From Streptomyces sp. LHD-70 (lineage in GTDB: Bacteria > Actinomycetota > Actinomycetes > Streptomycetales > Streptomycetaceae): a stretch of 64,000 bases of DNA. How positions within the stretch are numbered: position 1 is the stretch's first letter; each line of letters opens with the position of its first letter. Positions 11,668-19,649 of this stretch are shown here, in pieces. A program made the translations under genes and the position numbers. The notes under the pieces are model-generated. The model made no database searches. It saw nothing but the letters and a program-made list of their open reading frames with translations, and was not told the origin of the DNA. The stretch is taken from contig NZ_JAVIFW010000007.1 of assembly GCF_031157275.1 (NCBI RefSeq), positions 62,001 through 126,000 of the forward strand, read 5' to 3'.

Positions 11668-12144
11668 ATGCTTCGTACCAACGCCCGCAAGACCGTACTC
11701 GCCACCGTCGCCCTGATCGCGTCCACCGCTCTGCTCACCGCGTGCCAGGACAGCGGCAGCGACACGGGCACGAAGAAGTCCGACGACCCCGCCTCCGCGC
11801 CGAAGGACTCGGGGAACGCGAAGTCCGGCGGCGAGGGCGGCGGTGACGAGGACGCGAAGGCGCAGGGCAGCGGCGGCAAGGGCGTGAGCGGCACCTGGTT
11901 CGGCAACGTCTCCTACCTCGCCCCCGGCAAGTACACCGTCAGCGACCAGAAGGGCGTGGAGCAGCAGTTCTTCACCTCCACCACCACCGACATCCAGGGC
12001 GCGGGCGACATCTGCGGCGACGCGGAAGGCCAGGCCGCCCAGAAGTGCACCGAGGCCGAACTCGAAGCCGCCTCCAAGAACGGCGTCTCCGCCAAGGTCG
12101 AACTCAAGGACGGCATCGCGGTCAGCATCGTCGAGGACCACTGA
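11668..12144 (+). CDS. Small lipoprotein, unknown function
   Basis: A 158-residue exported protein. Residues 1-26 form a lipoprotein signal (LIASTALLTAC, lipidated Cys26). Residues 27 to about 75 are a low-complexity linker rich in Ser, Gly, Asp and Lys. The C-terminal 80 residues (starting GTWFGNVSYLAPGKYTV) form a compact domain with two further cysteines (DICGDAEG and AAQKCTEAEL) that could make a disulfide. The ATG at 11668 follows GGGGGAG at a good spacing. No relative with known function is recognised; it stands alone before the MerR-type promoter. Confidence 0.7.
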   Translation: MLRTNARKTVLATVALIASTALLTACQDSGSDTGTKKSDDPASAPKDSGNAKSGGEGGGDEDAKAQGSGGKGVSGTWFGNVSYLAPGKYTVSDQKGVEQQFFTSTTTDIQGAGDICGDAEGQAAQKCTEAELEAASKNGVSAKVELKDGIAVSIVEDH

Positions 12145-12237
12145 CAGCACAGCTCGACCGGTCTTCGCGGGCCGGGCGCGGGCGGGCCTGAACGGGGCCG
12201 CCGCGCCCGGCCCGCGCGCCGTAACGGGTGGGACCGC

Positions 12238-12268
12238 TTGACCTTGACACGGTGACAAGCCCTTCACT
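12238..12268 (+). promoter_or_regulatory. MerR-type promoter with central dyad
   Basis: A -35-like TTGACC (12238-12243) is separated by 19 bp from a weak -10-like TTCACT (12263-12268). The dyad CTTGACAC-G-GTGACAAG (12243-12259) occupies the spacer. An over-long 19-bp spacer filled by a dyad is the hallmark of promoters activated by MerR proteins. A MerR-family gene lies downstream at 13139, so it is the natural candidate to act here. The -10 is poor, so this is an inference. Confidence 0.5.
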
Positions 12269-12290
12269 CCTTGTCGAGGAGGTGGTCCCG

Positions 12291-12941
12291 ATGACCATGG
12301 AGACCCTGGGCGGGGATGCGGCGGCTGCGCGGGCGGCCCTGGAGGACGGCCGTTCGTCGGTGCGGCTGCGGGCGGCGATGGCGGTCGGTACGGAGCCGGA
12401 CCCGCGGTTCGTCGGCAAGCTGGTCGAGCGCTGCGCGGTCGAGCCGGAGTTCTTCGTGCGCGACATGCTCACCTGGGCGCTCACCCGCCACCCGGTGGAC
12501 CTGACGCTCCCCGAGCTGCTCCGGGAGGTCCGCTCGGAGCGCGCGCAGGCCCGGAGTCAGGCCCTGCACACCCTGTCCAAAATCGGGGACCGCAGCGCCT
12601 GGCCTGCGATCACCCCGGCGCTCCTCTCCGACCCCGAGGACGAGGTGGCCCGGAGCGCCTGGCGGGCCGCGGTCCTGCTCGTACCGGAGGGCGAGGAGGC
12701 CGGGCTCGCCGCCGTGCTCGCGACGCAGTTGGGGCGCGGTGACCGGGAGACGCAGCTGAGCCTCAGCCGGGCGCTGATCGCCCTGGGCGAGCTGATCGTT
12801 CCGACGCTGCGTACGGCCGCGGCGGCCACCGACCCGGGGGTGCGGACCCACGCGCTCGCCACAGAGCGGCTGCTGCACGACCCGGAGATGGGGTTCGAGT
12901 TCGCGATCGAGGAGGCGAAGCGGGTACGGGTGCTGGAATAG
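12291..12941 (+). CDS. HEAT-repeat protein
   Basis: A 216-residue soluble protein made of helical HEAT-type repeats, seen as recurrent Leu/Ala-rich helical pairs (for example MAVGTEPDPRFVGKLVERC, LLREVRSERAQARSQAL and ITPALLSDPEDEVARSAW). Such solenoids bind proteins; no enzyme motif is visible. The ATG at 12291 was chosen because GAGGAGG (12277-12283) precedes it; an earlier GTG at 12228 would overlap the promoter elements. It lies behind a MerR-type promoter and 197 bp upstream of a MerR protein that itself carries HEAT repeats, so the two probably act together. Confidence 0.75.
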   Translation: MTMETLGGDAAAARAALEDGRSSVRLRAAMAVGTEPDPRFVGKLVERCAVEPEFFVRDMLTWALTRHPVDLTLPELLREVRSERAQARSQALHTLSKIGDRSAWPAITPALLSDPEDEVARSAWRAAVLLVPEGEEAGLAAVLATQLGRGDRETQLSLSRALIALGELIVPTLRTAAAATDPGVRTHALATERLLHDPEMGFEFAIEEAKRVRVLE

Positions 12942-13001
12942 GTGCTCGCGGACACCGTCCCGCACCGTCGACCCGGTGACCGCCGATCGCCCTCCGGGCT
13001 C

Positions 13002-13050
13002 GTCCTCAAGCGCCGGACGGGCTGAGATTCGGCCCGTCCGGCCTGAGGAC
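13002..13050. terminator. Long hairpin terminator, dispersed-repeat-like
   Basis: Inner arms GCCGGACGGGC (13012-13022) and GCCCGTCCGGC (13032-13042) pair perfectly; outer arms GTCCTCA (13002-13008) and TGAGGAC (13044-13050) extend the stem. It follows the HEAT gene and should end its transcript. The sequence belongs to the same kind of dispersed Streptomyces palindrome as the one after 3580. Confidence 0.75.
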
Positions 13051-13138
13051 GCCCGCCCGGCCAGGGCTGTCGGGAAGGGGCGGGTAGGGGATGGAGACAC
13101 ACCGGCAGGACTCCCACCGCTCAGGAAGGACACCAGAA

Positions 13139-14224
13139 GTGCTGATCGGCGAGGTCGCCCGGCGCTCCGGCGTCAGTGCGCGCATGCTCAGGCACTACGA
13201 GTCGCTGGGCCTGGTGCGGCCGACGGGGCGGACCAGCTCCGGCTACCGGGAGTACTCCGGGGACGACATCCGGCGGATCTTCCACGTGGAGAGCCTGCGT
13301 TCGCTCGGGATGTCGCTGCGCGAGATCGGGCGCGCGCTCGACGATCCGGGGTTCACGCCCTCGGCCCTCGTCGACGACCTGATCCGGCAGACGCGTGAAC
13401 GCATCGCCGCCGAGACCGAGTTGCTCACCCGGCTGCGCCGGATCGACGCCGCGGAGCCGGGCGGGTGGGAGGACGTGCTGCAGGTCGTCTCCCTGCTCCA
13501 TGCGCTCGGTTCGACGCACACGGAGACGCGTCAGCGCGCGGCGCTCTCCTCGGTGGACGAGGTTCCGGTTCCGGTGGAGGCCCTGGTCGAGGCCGCCCTG
13601 AACGAGGCGGACCCGAACGTCGCCGGAGCACTGCGCTGGGCCCTCGCCCACTCGGGCGCGGGAGAACGCGCGGGAGAACGCGCGGGAGAAGGCCGAGAAG
13701 AAGGCCAGGGCGAGGGCGCGGACGCGGGCACCGGCGTGCCCGGCGTGCCCGCTCTCCTCGCGGAGGGCCTGACCTCGCCCCTCGCCGCCGTACGGGAGCG
13801 GGCCGTGCAGTCGCTCGCCGAGCTGCCCGGCGACGAGGCCACCGCGCGGCTGCGGGACGCGCTCGGCAGCGCGGACGTCGTGGTCCGCGGGCACGCGGCA
13901 CTGGCGCTCGGCACGCGCGGGGTGCCCGAGGTGGTCCCGACGCTCGTCGACATGGTCGTGGCGGGCAGGAACGACACCGACGCGGCCGACGTCCTTGCCG
14001 CCCTCGCGAGCGACACCGCGACGGGGGACCGGATCGCGACCGCCCTCGTCGACCGTCTCACCGACGAAGCCACGGCGGCACCCGCGCGCGGACGGCTCAC
14101 CCAGGCCCTCGCGGACATTCCCGGGGACCGGGCGACCCGGGCCCTGGAGGAGTTGTCGCACGACGGCGACCGTGCGGTGGCGCTGACAGCCACGTATCTG
14201 CTCCAGCTCCGCGCCACCCCCTGA
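13139..14224 (+). CDS. MerR-family regulator with C-terminal HEAT repeats
   Basis: A 361-residue transcription factor. Residues 1-70 are a MerR winged helix (LIGEVARRSGVSARMLRHYE, then GYREYSGDDIRRI), followed by the dimerisation helix to about 120. Instead of a small ligand domain, residues 140-361 are HEAT-like repeats (LAEGLTSPLAAVRERAVQSL, RLRDALGSADVVVRGHAAL). A low-complexity segment of GERA units near 170-190 comes from a 12-bp tandem repeat in the DNA (13656-13690). The GTG at 13139 follows AGGAAGGA at 13123-13130 and starts exactly at the MerR domain. It likely controls the MerR-type promoter at 12238 and perhaps senses a protein or conformational signal through the solenoid. Confidence 0.85.
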   Translation: MLIGEVARRSGVSARMLRHYESLGLVRPTGRTSSGYREYSGDDIRRIFHVESLRSLGMSLREIGRALDDPGFTPSALVDDLIRQTRERIAAETELLTRLRRIDAAEPGGWEDVLQVVSLLHALGSTHTETRQRAALSSVDEVPVPVEALVEAALNEADPNVAGALRWALAHSGAGERAGERAGEGREEGQGEGADAGTGVPGVPALLAEGLTSPLAAVRERAVQSLAELPGDEATARLRDALGSADVVVRGHAALALGTRGVPEVVPTLVDMVVAGRNDTDAADVLAALASDTATGDRIATALVDRLTDEATAAPARGRLTQALADIPGDRATRALEELSHDGDRAVALTATYLLQLRATP

Positions 14225-14355
14225 CAGCAGCGGCCCCGCCCGTACGCCCGCCAGGTTCCCGCGCCCCGCCCATTCCCCTCTTCCGTACCAGCGAGTAGAA
14301 CCGCGTGGTGACCAACTCCCGTTCCCTCTGGGCAACTTGACCACCTGGAGCCCGC

Positions 14356-15735
14356 TTGCTGCGCAGAACCCTCGTCGCCTCCCTGGCCGCCACGCTGACA
14401 GCCGTCCTCCTCCTCCCCGTCCCGGCCGCCCACGCCGACGACGCCACCGCGCGTTCCACGATCCCCGCGCTCACCGACGAGCGCGGCCGTACGCTGACGC
14501 TGCGCGGCTGGAACGTCGAGGACAAGGCGAACCGGGGCGACGCGGCCCTCTCCGCGATCGAGGAGAAGCACTTCCGCGACATGCGGGCCAAGGGCTTCAA
14601 CTTCGCCCGCCTGCTGGTGTTCTGGGACGACCTCGAACCGCGCCGAGGCCACTACAGCCGCTCCTACCTGCGAAAGATCGAGCGGATCCTGGACTGGGCG
14701 GAGCGGCACGACGTACGCGTCCTCCTCGACGCGCACCAGGACGTGTTCGGGCCCGCCTTCGGGCACCGCGGCATTCCCGAATGGGCCACCAGAACCGACG
14801 GGTTGCCCTTTGAACCCAACCCGGAGGACTGGTTCTCGGAGTACTTCCAGCCGGCCGTGCAGCGGGCGTTCACGCATCTCTACGAGGACGCGGATCTGCG
14901 GCGCGCCCAGGCCCGGATGTGGCGCGTGCTCGCGGGCCGCCTCGCCGGCCACCCGGCCGTGTTCGGCTACGACCTGATCAACGAGCCGATGGGAGAGCTC
15001 CGCCCCGGCGAGCAACTCCCCGACGCCGCCCGGCGCATCGAACGCGAGCACCTCACCCCGATGTACAACCGCCTGGCCGACGCGATCCGTTCGGTGGACG
15101 ACGACAACTGGGTCTTCGTCGAGCCGACCCCGATCGTCGGCGAGGGCGTCCCGACCGGACTCGGCCGCATCGACGACGAGAAGGTGGTGTACGCGCCGCA
15201 CTTCTACAACACCGCGATGGAGGGCGGCGCCGACTACGACCCGTCGGCGGGCTGGATCGAGGCGTACGAGCGGGCCGTCACGCAGTACCCGAAGCAGTAC
15301 GGGGTCCCGGTGGTCGTGGGCGAATGGGGCCCGCTCAACAACTCGCTGCCGAACATGAACCGCTTCTACCGCGACGCCATGTCCTCCCTCGCCCGCTACA
15401 GCTCCGGCTGGGCGGGCTACGTGTGGTGCTACGGCGGCGGGTACTGCGCCGTGGACGAGTCCGGCGCGTTCCGTACGAACAAGGAGCGCACCGCGGAGCC
15501 GTACGCGGAGGCCGTCGCGGGCACCGTCAGGTCCTCCTCGTACGACCCCGCGAAGGGCACGTATCGGCTGACCTACGACGCATCCCGTCGCCCCCACCTC
15601 ACCGGACTGGCCCTCCCCTCGGCCGACTGGCGCGTCACGGCCCGCGGCAGGGCCGTGGTGGTCGAGCGCGAGGGCAGGGCGTGGGTGTGGGCGGTGCCGG
15701 GGGCGCGGGTGGCGGTGACGGTCGTACGCCGCTGA
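14356..15735 (+). CDS. Secreted GH5 glycoside hydrolase, endoglycosylceramidase-like
   Basis: A 459-residue extracellular retaining glycosidase. A Sec signal ends near AHA-DD (residue about 27). The cellulase (GH5) fold follows, with acid/base Glu210 in DLINEPMG and nucleophile Glu323 in VVVGEWGP; DAHQDVFG and a C-terminal beta-sandwich of about 85 residues are typical of endoglycosylceramidases and related EGALC enzymes. It probably removes glycans from glycolipids or steryl glycosides; the substrate is not provable from sequence. The start is TTG at 14356, directly before the signal peptide. Monocistronic. Confidence 0.82.
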   Translation: MLRRTLVASLAATLTAVLLLPVPAAHADDATARSTIPALTDERGRTLTLRGWNVEDKANRGDAALSAIEEKHFRDMRAKGFNFARLLVFWDDLEPRRGHYSRSYLRKIERILDWAERHDVRVLLDAHQDVFGPAFGHRGIPEWATRTDGLPFEPNPEDWFSEYFQPAVQRAFTHLYEDADLRRAQARMWRVLAGRLAGHPAVFGYDLINEPMGELRPGEQLPDAARRIEREHLTPMYNRLADAIRSVDDDNWVFVEPTPIVGEGVPTGLGRIDDEKVVYAPHFYNTAMEGGADYDPSAGWIEAYERAVTQYPKQYGVPVVVGEWGPLNNSLPNMNRFYRDAMSSLARYSSGWAGYVWCYGGGYCAVDESGAFRTNKERTAEPYAEAVAGTVRSSSYDPAKGTYRLTYDASRRPHLTGLALPSADWRVTARGRAVVVEREGRAWVWAVPGARVAVTVVRR

Positions 15736-15769
15736 TCGGTCGATTTCCGGCCTGGTGAGCCCCAAGCCG

Positions 15770-16546
15770 TCAGAGTCCGCCCGCCACGCGCACCACGGCT
15801 CCGGTCGCGTACGAGGCGTCGTCGGAGAGGAGCCAGGAGACGGCGCCGGTGATCTCGTCGGGGCGGCCGGCGCGGCCCATCGGGATGGCCGCGGCCACCT
15901 TGGCGGGGCGCTGCGGGTCCTCGTGGAAGTCGGTCCAAACCGTGCCCGGCGCAACGCAGTTGACGCGGATGCCGTCCTGCGCGACCTCCTTGGCGAGGCC
16001 CACGGTCATCGCGTCGACGGCCGCCTTGGCCGCGGCGTAGTGCACGTACTGGCCGGGGCCGCCGAGCGTCGCGGCGGCCGAGGAGATGTTGACGATGGCG
16101 CCGCTCCCCCGGGGCGCCATGTCGCGTACGGCGCGGCGGGCGCAGAGGAGGTAGCCGAGGACGTTGACGTCCAGGGCGTGGCGCATGCCCTCCGCGTCGG
16201 CCTCGGCGAGGGGGCCGTTGGGTCCACTGACGCCCGCGTTGTTGACCAGTCCGGTGACCGGGCCGAGTTGCCGGGCGGTGGCGAAGAGGTGGTCGACGTC
16301 GGCCTCGTCGGCGGTGTCGACGCGTACGGTCAGGCAGCGGCGGCCCTGGGCGGTGACGGCCTCGGCGACCTCCTTGGCTGCCGAGGTGTCGGAGCGGTAG
16401 CCGATGACGACGTCATGGCCTTCGGCGGCCAGGCGCACACAGATCGCGGCTCCGATGCCCCGGCTGCCGCCGGTGACGACGGTGACCGGCTGCCGGGTCG
16501 GCTGTTCGGCCGGCTGCCGGGTCGGCTGTTCGGCTGGCTGCTGCAC
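15770..16546 (-). CDS. Short-chain dehydrogenase/reductase, FabG-like
   Basis: A 258-residue NAD(P)-dependent oxidoreductase of the classical SDR family; substrate unknown. Seen: the cofactor motif TGGSRGIG near 24-31, NNAGVSG, and the catalytic YAAAK. The first 20 residues are an unusual repeat, EQPTRQPA twice, encoded by a 24-bp tandem duplication (16488-16511 and 16512-16535, 23 of 24 identical). GTG at 16546 follows GGAGGTCTC. A perfect 25-bp palindrome sits immediately upstream, overlapping the end of the ROK gene, so the gene is probably controlled by its own repressor site. Confidence 0.85.
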   Translation of the reverse strand: MQQPAEQPTRQPAEQPTRQPVTVVTGGSRGIGAAICVRLAAEGHDVVIGYRSDTSAAKEVAEAVTAQGRRCLTVRVDTADEADVDHLFATARQLGPVTGLVNNAGVSGPNGPLAEADAEGMRHALDVNVLGYLLCARRAVRDMAPRGSGAIVNISSAAATLGGPGQYVHYAAAKAAVDAMTVGLAKEVAQDGIRVNCVAPGTVWTDFHEDPQRPAKVAAAIPMGRAGRPDEITGAVSWLLSDDASYATGAVVRVAGGL

Positions 16547-16559
16547 GGCGAGACCTCCA

Positions 16560-16584
16560 GGTTTGATCGATCATCGATCAAACC
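16560..16584. promoter_or_regulatory. Perfect 25-bp palindrome before the SDR gene
   Basis: GGTTTGATCGAT, a single C, then ATCGATCAAACC: 12-bp arms with a one-base centre and no mismatch. It lies 14 bases before the SDR start and covers the stop codon of the ROK gene. The tiny loop rules out an efficient hairpin terminator, so an operator for a dimeric repressor is more likely. The cognate protein is not evident; the ROK protein next door has a different-looking site at 17862. Confidence 0.6.
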
Positions 16585-17816
16585 AGTCCCGACCCCTCGG
16601 CCACAAGAGCCCCGAGGTCGATCTCCACCACGTGTGCGCGTACGTGGTCGAGGGCGCGCCACACCGCGCCCACCGAGACGATCTCGTCGCCGAAATCCGA
16701 GATGACGATCTCGGGGAGGGGCGGGTGCACGTACTGCGGCAGGTCGCGCTCGATGACGCGGCGGATCGGGGCGCAGGAGCGGGCGGGGGCGCCCGCGAGG
16801 ACGAGGCGTTCGGTGTCGAGGAGCGCGGCCAGGGCGCCGACGATGCGGGCGAAGCGGGCGCCGAGGCGTTCGACGACCTCCACGGCGAGCGGGTCGTCGG
16901 CCTCGGCCGCCGTGAAGACCGCTTCGGCGTCGATGCCCTCGGGGGGCAGGTCCCGCAGTGTGGATTCGGGGTGGGCGTCCGTGCGCACGGCTTCCTGGGC
17001 CCAGTCGCGGGCCAGTCTGGCGATGCCGTGCGCGGAGCCGACGCCTTCGACCAGGTCGAGGAAGCGCATCTCACCGGCGCCGCCGCGCGCCCCCCGCAGC
17101 AGGTTGCCGTCGTCCACGATGCCCGCGCCGATGCGTTCGCCGGTGAGCAGCGTGACGAAGTTGTCCAGGCCGCGCCCAGCACCCTGCCAACGCTCCGCCT
17201 CCGCCGCGAGGTTGGCGTCGTTGTCGACGATGACCTGCCAGCCGTGCTCGCGGGACAGATGCCCGGCGATGTCGGGATTCATCTGCTCCCAGAAGGGGTT
17301 GACCGTCCCCGCCGTGCGGCCCTCGGCGTCGACGGGCGCCGGGACGGCGGTCACGACCACGAGCACCCGCTCGGGCGGTACGGACGCCTTGGCGAGGGCC
17401 GCGAGGATCGTGCGGTTCAGGACGTCGAGCCGCTCCTCGGGGGGGTGTTCCGGGCCCGAGAAGGAGCTGCCGTGCCGGGCGAGCGTATTGCCGCGCAGGT
17501 CGGCGACGGTGGCGCGGGCGCGGTGCTGGCCGCAGTCGACGCCGACGACGACGCCGGCCAGGGGCTGGAACGCGTACCGCCGGGCGGGGCGGCCCATGCG
17601 GTAGCCCCCGTGCTCGCGCTGGTTCTCGACCTCGTGGATCCAGCCCCGCCGGGTGAGGTCCTCGCACACGCCGTGGACGGTGGCGCGGGTGAGCCCGGTG
17701 GAGTCGATCAGGTCCGTGCCGGTGACGGGTTCGGAGTCCCACATGCGGTGCAGGACCGCGCGGAGGTTCGCCTCCCGGATCTGCCGCGTCGACGCCGACG
17801 ATGTTCTCTCGACCAA
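16578..17816 (-). CDS. ROK-family transcriptional regulator
   Basis: A 412-residue one-component repressor that probably senses a glucoside. Residues 1-85 form a winged helix (DSTGLTRATVHGVCEDLTRRG) and the rest a ROK sugar-kinase fold. Two features suggest a sensor rather than an active kinase: the phosphate loop reads VGVDCGQHRA instead of DxGGT, and the usual CxCGxxGC zinc cluster is absent (the region near 241-260 reads GEMRFLDLVEGVG). It is divergent from the alpha-glucosidase operon, with a ROK-style palindrome between them. The TTG at 17816 is the furthest plausible start. Confidence 0.85.
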   Translation of the reverse strand: MVERTSSASTRQIREANLRAVLHRMWDSEPVTGTDLIDSTGLTRATVHGVCEDLTRRGWIHEVENQREHGGYRMGRPARRYAFQPLAGVVVGVDCGQHRARATVADLRGNTLARHGSSFSGPEHPPEERLDVLNRTILAALAKASVPPERVLVVVTAVPAPVDAEGRTAGTVNPFWEQMNPDIAGHLSREHGWQVIVDNDANLAAEAERWQGAGRGLDNFVTLLTGERIGAGIVDDGNLLRGARGGAGEMRFLDLVEGVGSAHGIARLARDWAQEAVRTDAHPESTLRDLPPEGIDAEAVFTAAEADDPLAVEVVERLGARFARIVGALAALLDTERLVLAGAPARSCAPIRRVIERDLPQYVHPPLPEIVISDFGDEIVSVGAVWRALDHVRAHVVEIDLGALVAEGSGLV

Positions 17817-17861
17817 CCTCTTGACCCCCTCTGAATGCCCGCCTAGCTTACAGCGAGTTAA

Positions 17862-17882
17862 TAAATCTAGTTCCTAGATTTA
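17862..17882. promoter_or_regulatory. Palindromic operator, likely for the ROK regulator
   Basis: TAAATCTAG (17862-17870), TTC, CTAGATTTA (17874-17882): perfect 9-bp arms in an unusually AT-rich island. It lies in the 90-bp gap between the divergent ROK gene and the sugar operon, and AT-rich dyads of this kind are known for NagC/XylR-type ROK repressors. It is positioned to control both directions. Confidence 0.65.
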
Positions 17883-17906
17883 ATACCCGGCGAAAGGATC
17901 CGCCCC

Positions 17907-19637
17907 ATGGTGGACACGGCTGTGGAGACCCTCGAAACCCGACAGGACGCGACCGGCGCACCGGAGTACGAGGTGTCCGGAACCCCGGGGAACGAGACCG
18001 AGGCCTGGTGGCGGCAGGCGGTCGTCTACCAGATCTATCCGCGCAGCTTCGCCGACTCCGACGGCGACGGCATCGGCGACCTGCCCGGCATCACCTCGCG
18101 CGTCGGCCATCTGCGCGAGCTGGGCGTGGACGCGGTGTGGCTCAGCCCCTTCTACCCCTCGGCGCTCGCCGACGGCGGCTACGACGTGGACGACCACCGC
18201 GACGTCGACCCCCGCATCGGCACGCTCGACCAGTTCGACGCCCTCGTCGCCGCGCTGCACGCCGCCGGGATCCGCATCGTCGTCGACATCGTCCCCAACC
18301 ACACCTCCGACCGGCACGCCTGGTTCCGCGAAGCCCTTGCCGCGGGGCCCGGCTCGGCCGCCCGCGACCGCTATGTGTTCCGGCGCGGCACCGGCCCGGA
18401 CGGCAAGGAGCCGCCCACGGACTGGACGGCGACGTTCGGCGGTCCGGCCTGGGAGCACGTGGGCGACGGCGAGTGGTATCTGCACCTCTTCGCCCCCGAG
18501 CAGCCCGACCTCAACTGGGAACACCCGGACGTGCGGGCCGACTTCCTCCGCACGCTGCGGTTCTGGGCCGACCGGGGCGTGGACGGATTCCGCGTCGACG
18601 TGGCGCACATGCTCGTGAAGGACCTCTCCGAGCCGCTGCCCGACCGGGCCCGACTGGACGCCGCCGGGCAGGCCGACGGCACGCACCGGCTCCAGGACCG
18701 GGACGGGGTGCACGAGATCTACCGCGAGTGGCGCGCCGTCTTCGACGCGTACGACCCGCCGCGCACCGCCGTCGCCGAGGCCTGGGTGCCCGCTCACCGC
18801 CGGGCCCGCTACGCCTCCCCCGACGGGCTCGGCCAGGCCTTCAACTTCGATCTGCTGCGCGCCGGCTGGGACCCGGAGGACTTCCGCCGGATCATCGCCG
18901 AGAACCTCACCCTGGCCGCGGCCTCCGGCTCCTCGTCCACGTGGGTGTTCTCCAACCACGACGTCGTACGGCACGCCACGCGCTACGCCCTGCCGAACGG
19001 CACCGACCTGCCCGCGTGGCTGCTCGGCGGCGGCAAGGACCCGCTGCCCGACCTCTCGCGGGGCCTGCGCCGGGCCCGGGCCGTGACGCTGCTCGCGCTC
19101 GCGCTGCCCGGCTCGACCTATCTCTACCAGGGCGAGGAGCTGGGCCTGTTCGAGGTGGCCGACCTGCCGGATGAGGCGCTGCAGGACCCCACGTGGCTGC
19201 GGTCCCGGGGCGCCGAACGGGGCAGGGACGGCTGCCGGGTGCCGCTGCCGTGGGCCGAGTCCGGGCCGTCGTACGGATTCGGGCCCGGGGGCGCGCATCT
19301 GCCGCAGCCCGAGGCGTTCGCCGGGCACTCCGTCGAGGCGCAGCAGGACGATCCGGCCTCGACGCTGGCGTTCTACCGGCGGGCCCTGGCCGAGCGGCGC
19401 CGGCTGCAGACCGACGAGTCGCTGACCTGGGTGGACGACGAGCCGGAGAGGGTGCACTTCCGGCGTCCGGGCGGCTGGGCCTGCGTGACCAACTTCGGTA
19501 CGGCGCCGGTGGCGTTGCCGTCCGGCCGGGTCGTCCTCGCCAGCGCGCCGCTCGACGGGCCGCTGCTCCCGCCGGACACGACCGTGTGGCTGGAGCCGGA
19601 TGCGGCGGGCGATTCCCGTCCAGGTCTCGCGGACTGA
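17907..19637 (+). CDS. GH13 alpha-glucosidase / oligo-1,6-glucosidase-like enzyme
   Basis: A 576-residue cytoplasmic glycosidase (no signal peptide) that should cleave short alpha-glucosides brought in by the ABC importer encoded next. GH13 regions seen: I DIVPNH; II GFRVDVAH with nucleophile Asp231; III EAWV with acid/base Glu291; IV FSNHDV with Asp352. The first 30 residues precede the catalytic barrel and look disordered. ATG at 17907 is 24 bases after the ROK-type operator. It is the first gene of a five-gene operon and is paralogous to the last gene (22812). Confidence 0.88.
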   Translation: MVDTAVETLETRQDATGAPEYEVSGTPGNETEAWWRQAVVYQIYPRSFADSDGDGIGDLPGITSRVGHLRELGVDAVWLSPFYPSALADGGYDVDDHRDVDPRIGTLDQFDALVAALHAAGIRIVVDIVPNHTSDRHAWFREALAAGPGSAARDRYVFRRGTGPDGKEPPTDWTATFGGPAWEHVGDGEWYLHLFAPEQPDLNWEHPDVRADFLRTLRFWADRGVDGFRVDVAHMLVKDLSEPLPDRARLDAAGQADGTHRLQDRDGVHEIYREWRAVFDAYDPPRTAVAEAWVPAHRRARYASPDGLGQAFNFDLLRAGWDPEDFRRIIAENLTLAAASGSSSTWVFSNHDVVRHATRYALPNGTDLPAWLLGGGKDPLPDLSRGLRRARAVTLLALALPGSTYLYQGEELGLFEVADLPDEALQDPTWLRSRGAERGRDGCRVPLPWAESGPSYGFGPGGAHLPQPEAFAGHSVEAQQDDPASTLAFYRRALAERRRLQTDESLTWVDDEPERVHFRRPGGWACVTNFGTAPVALPSGRVVLASAPLDGPLLPPDTTVWLEPDAAGDSRPGLAD

Positions 19638-19649
19638 GGGGACCGGCTC

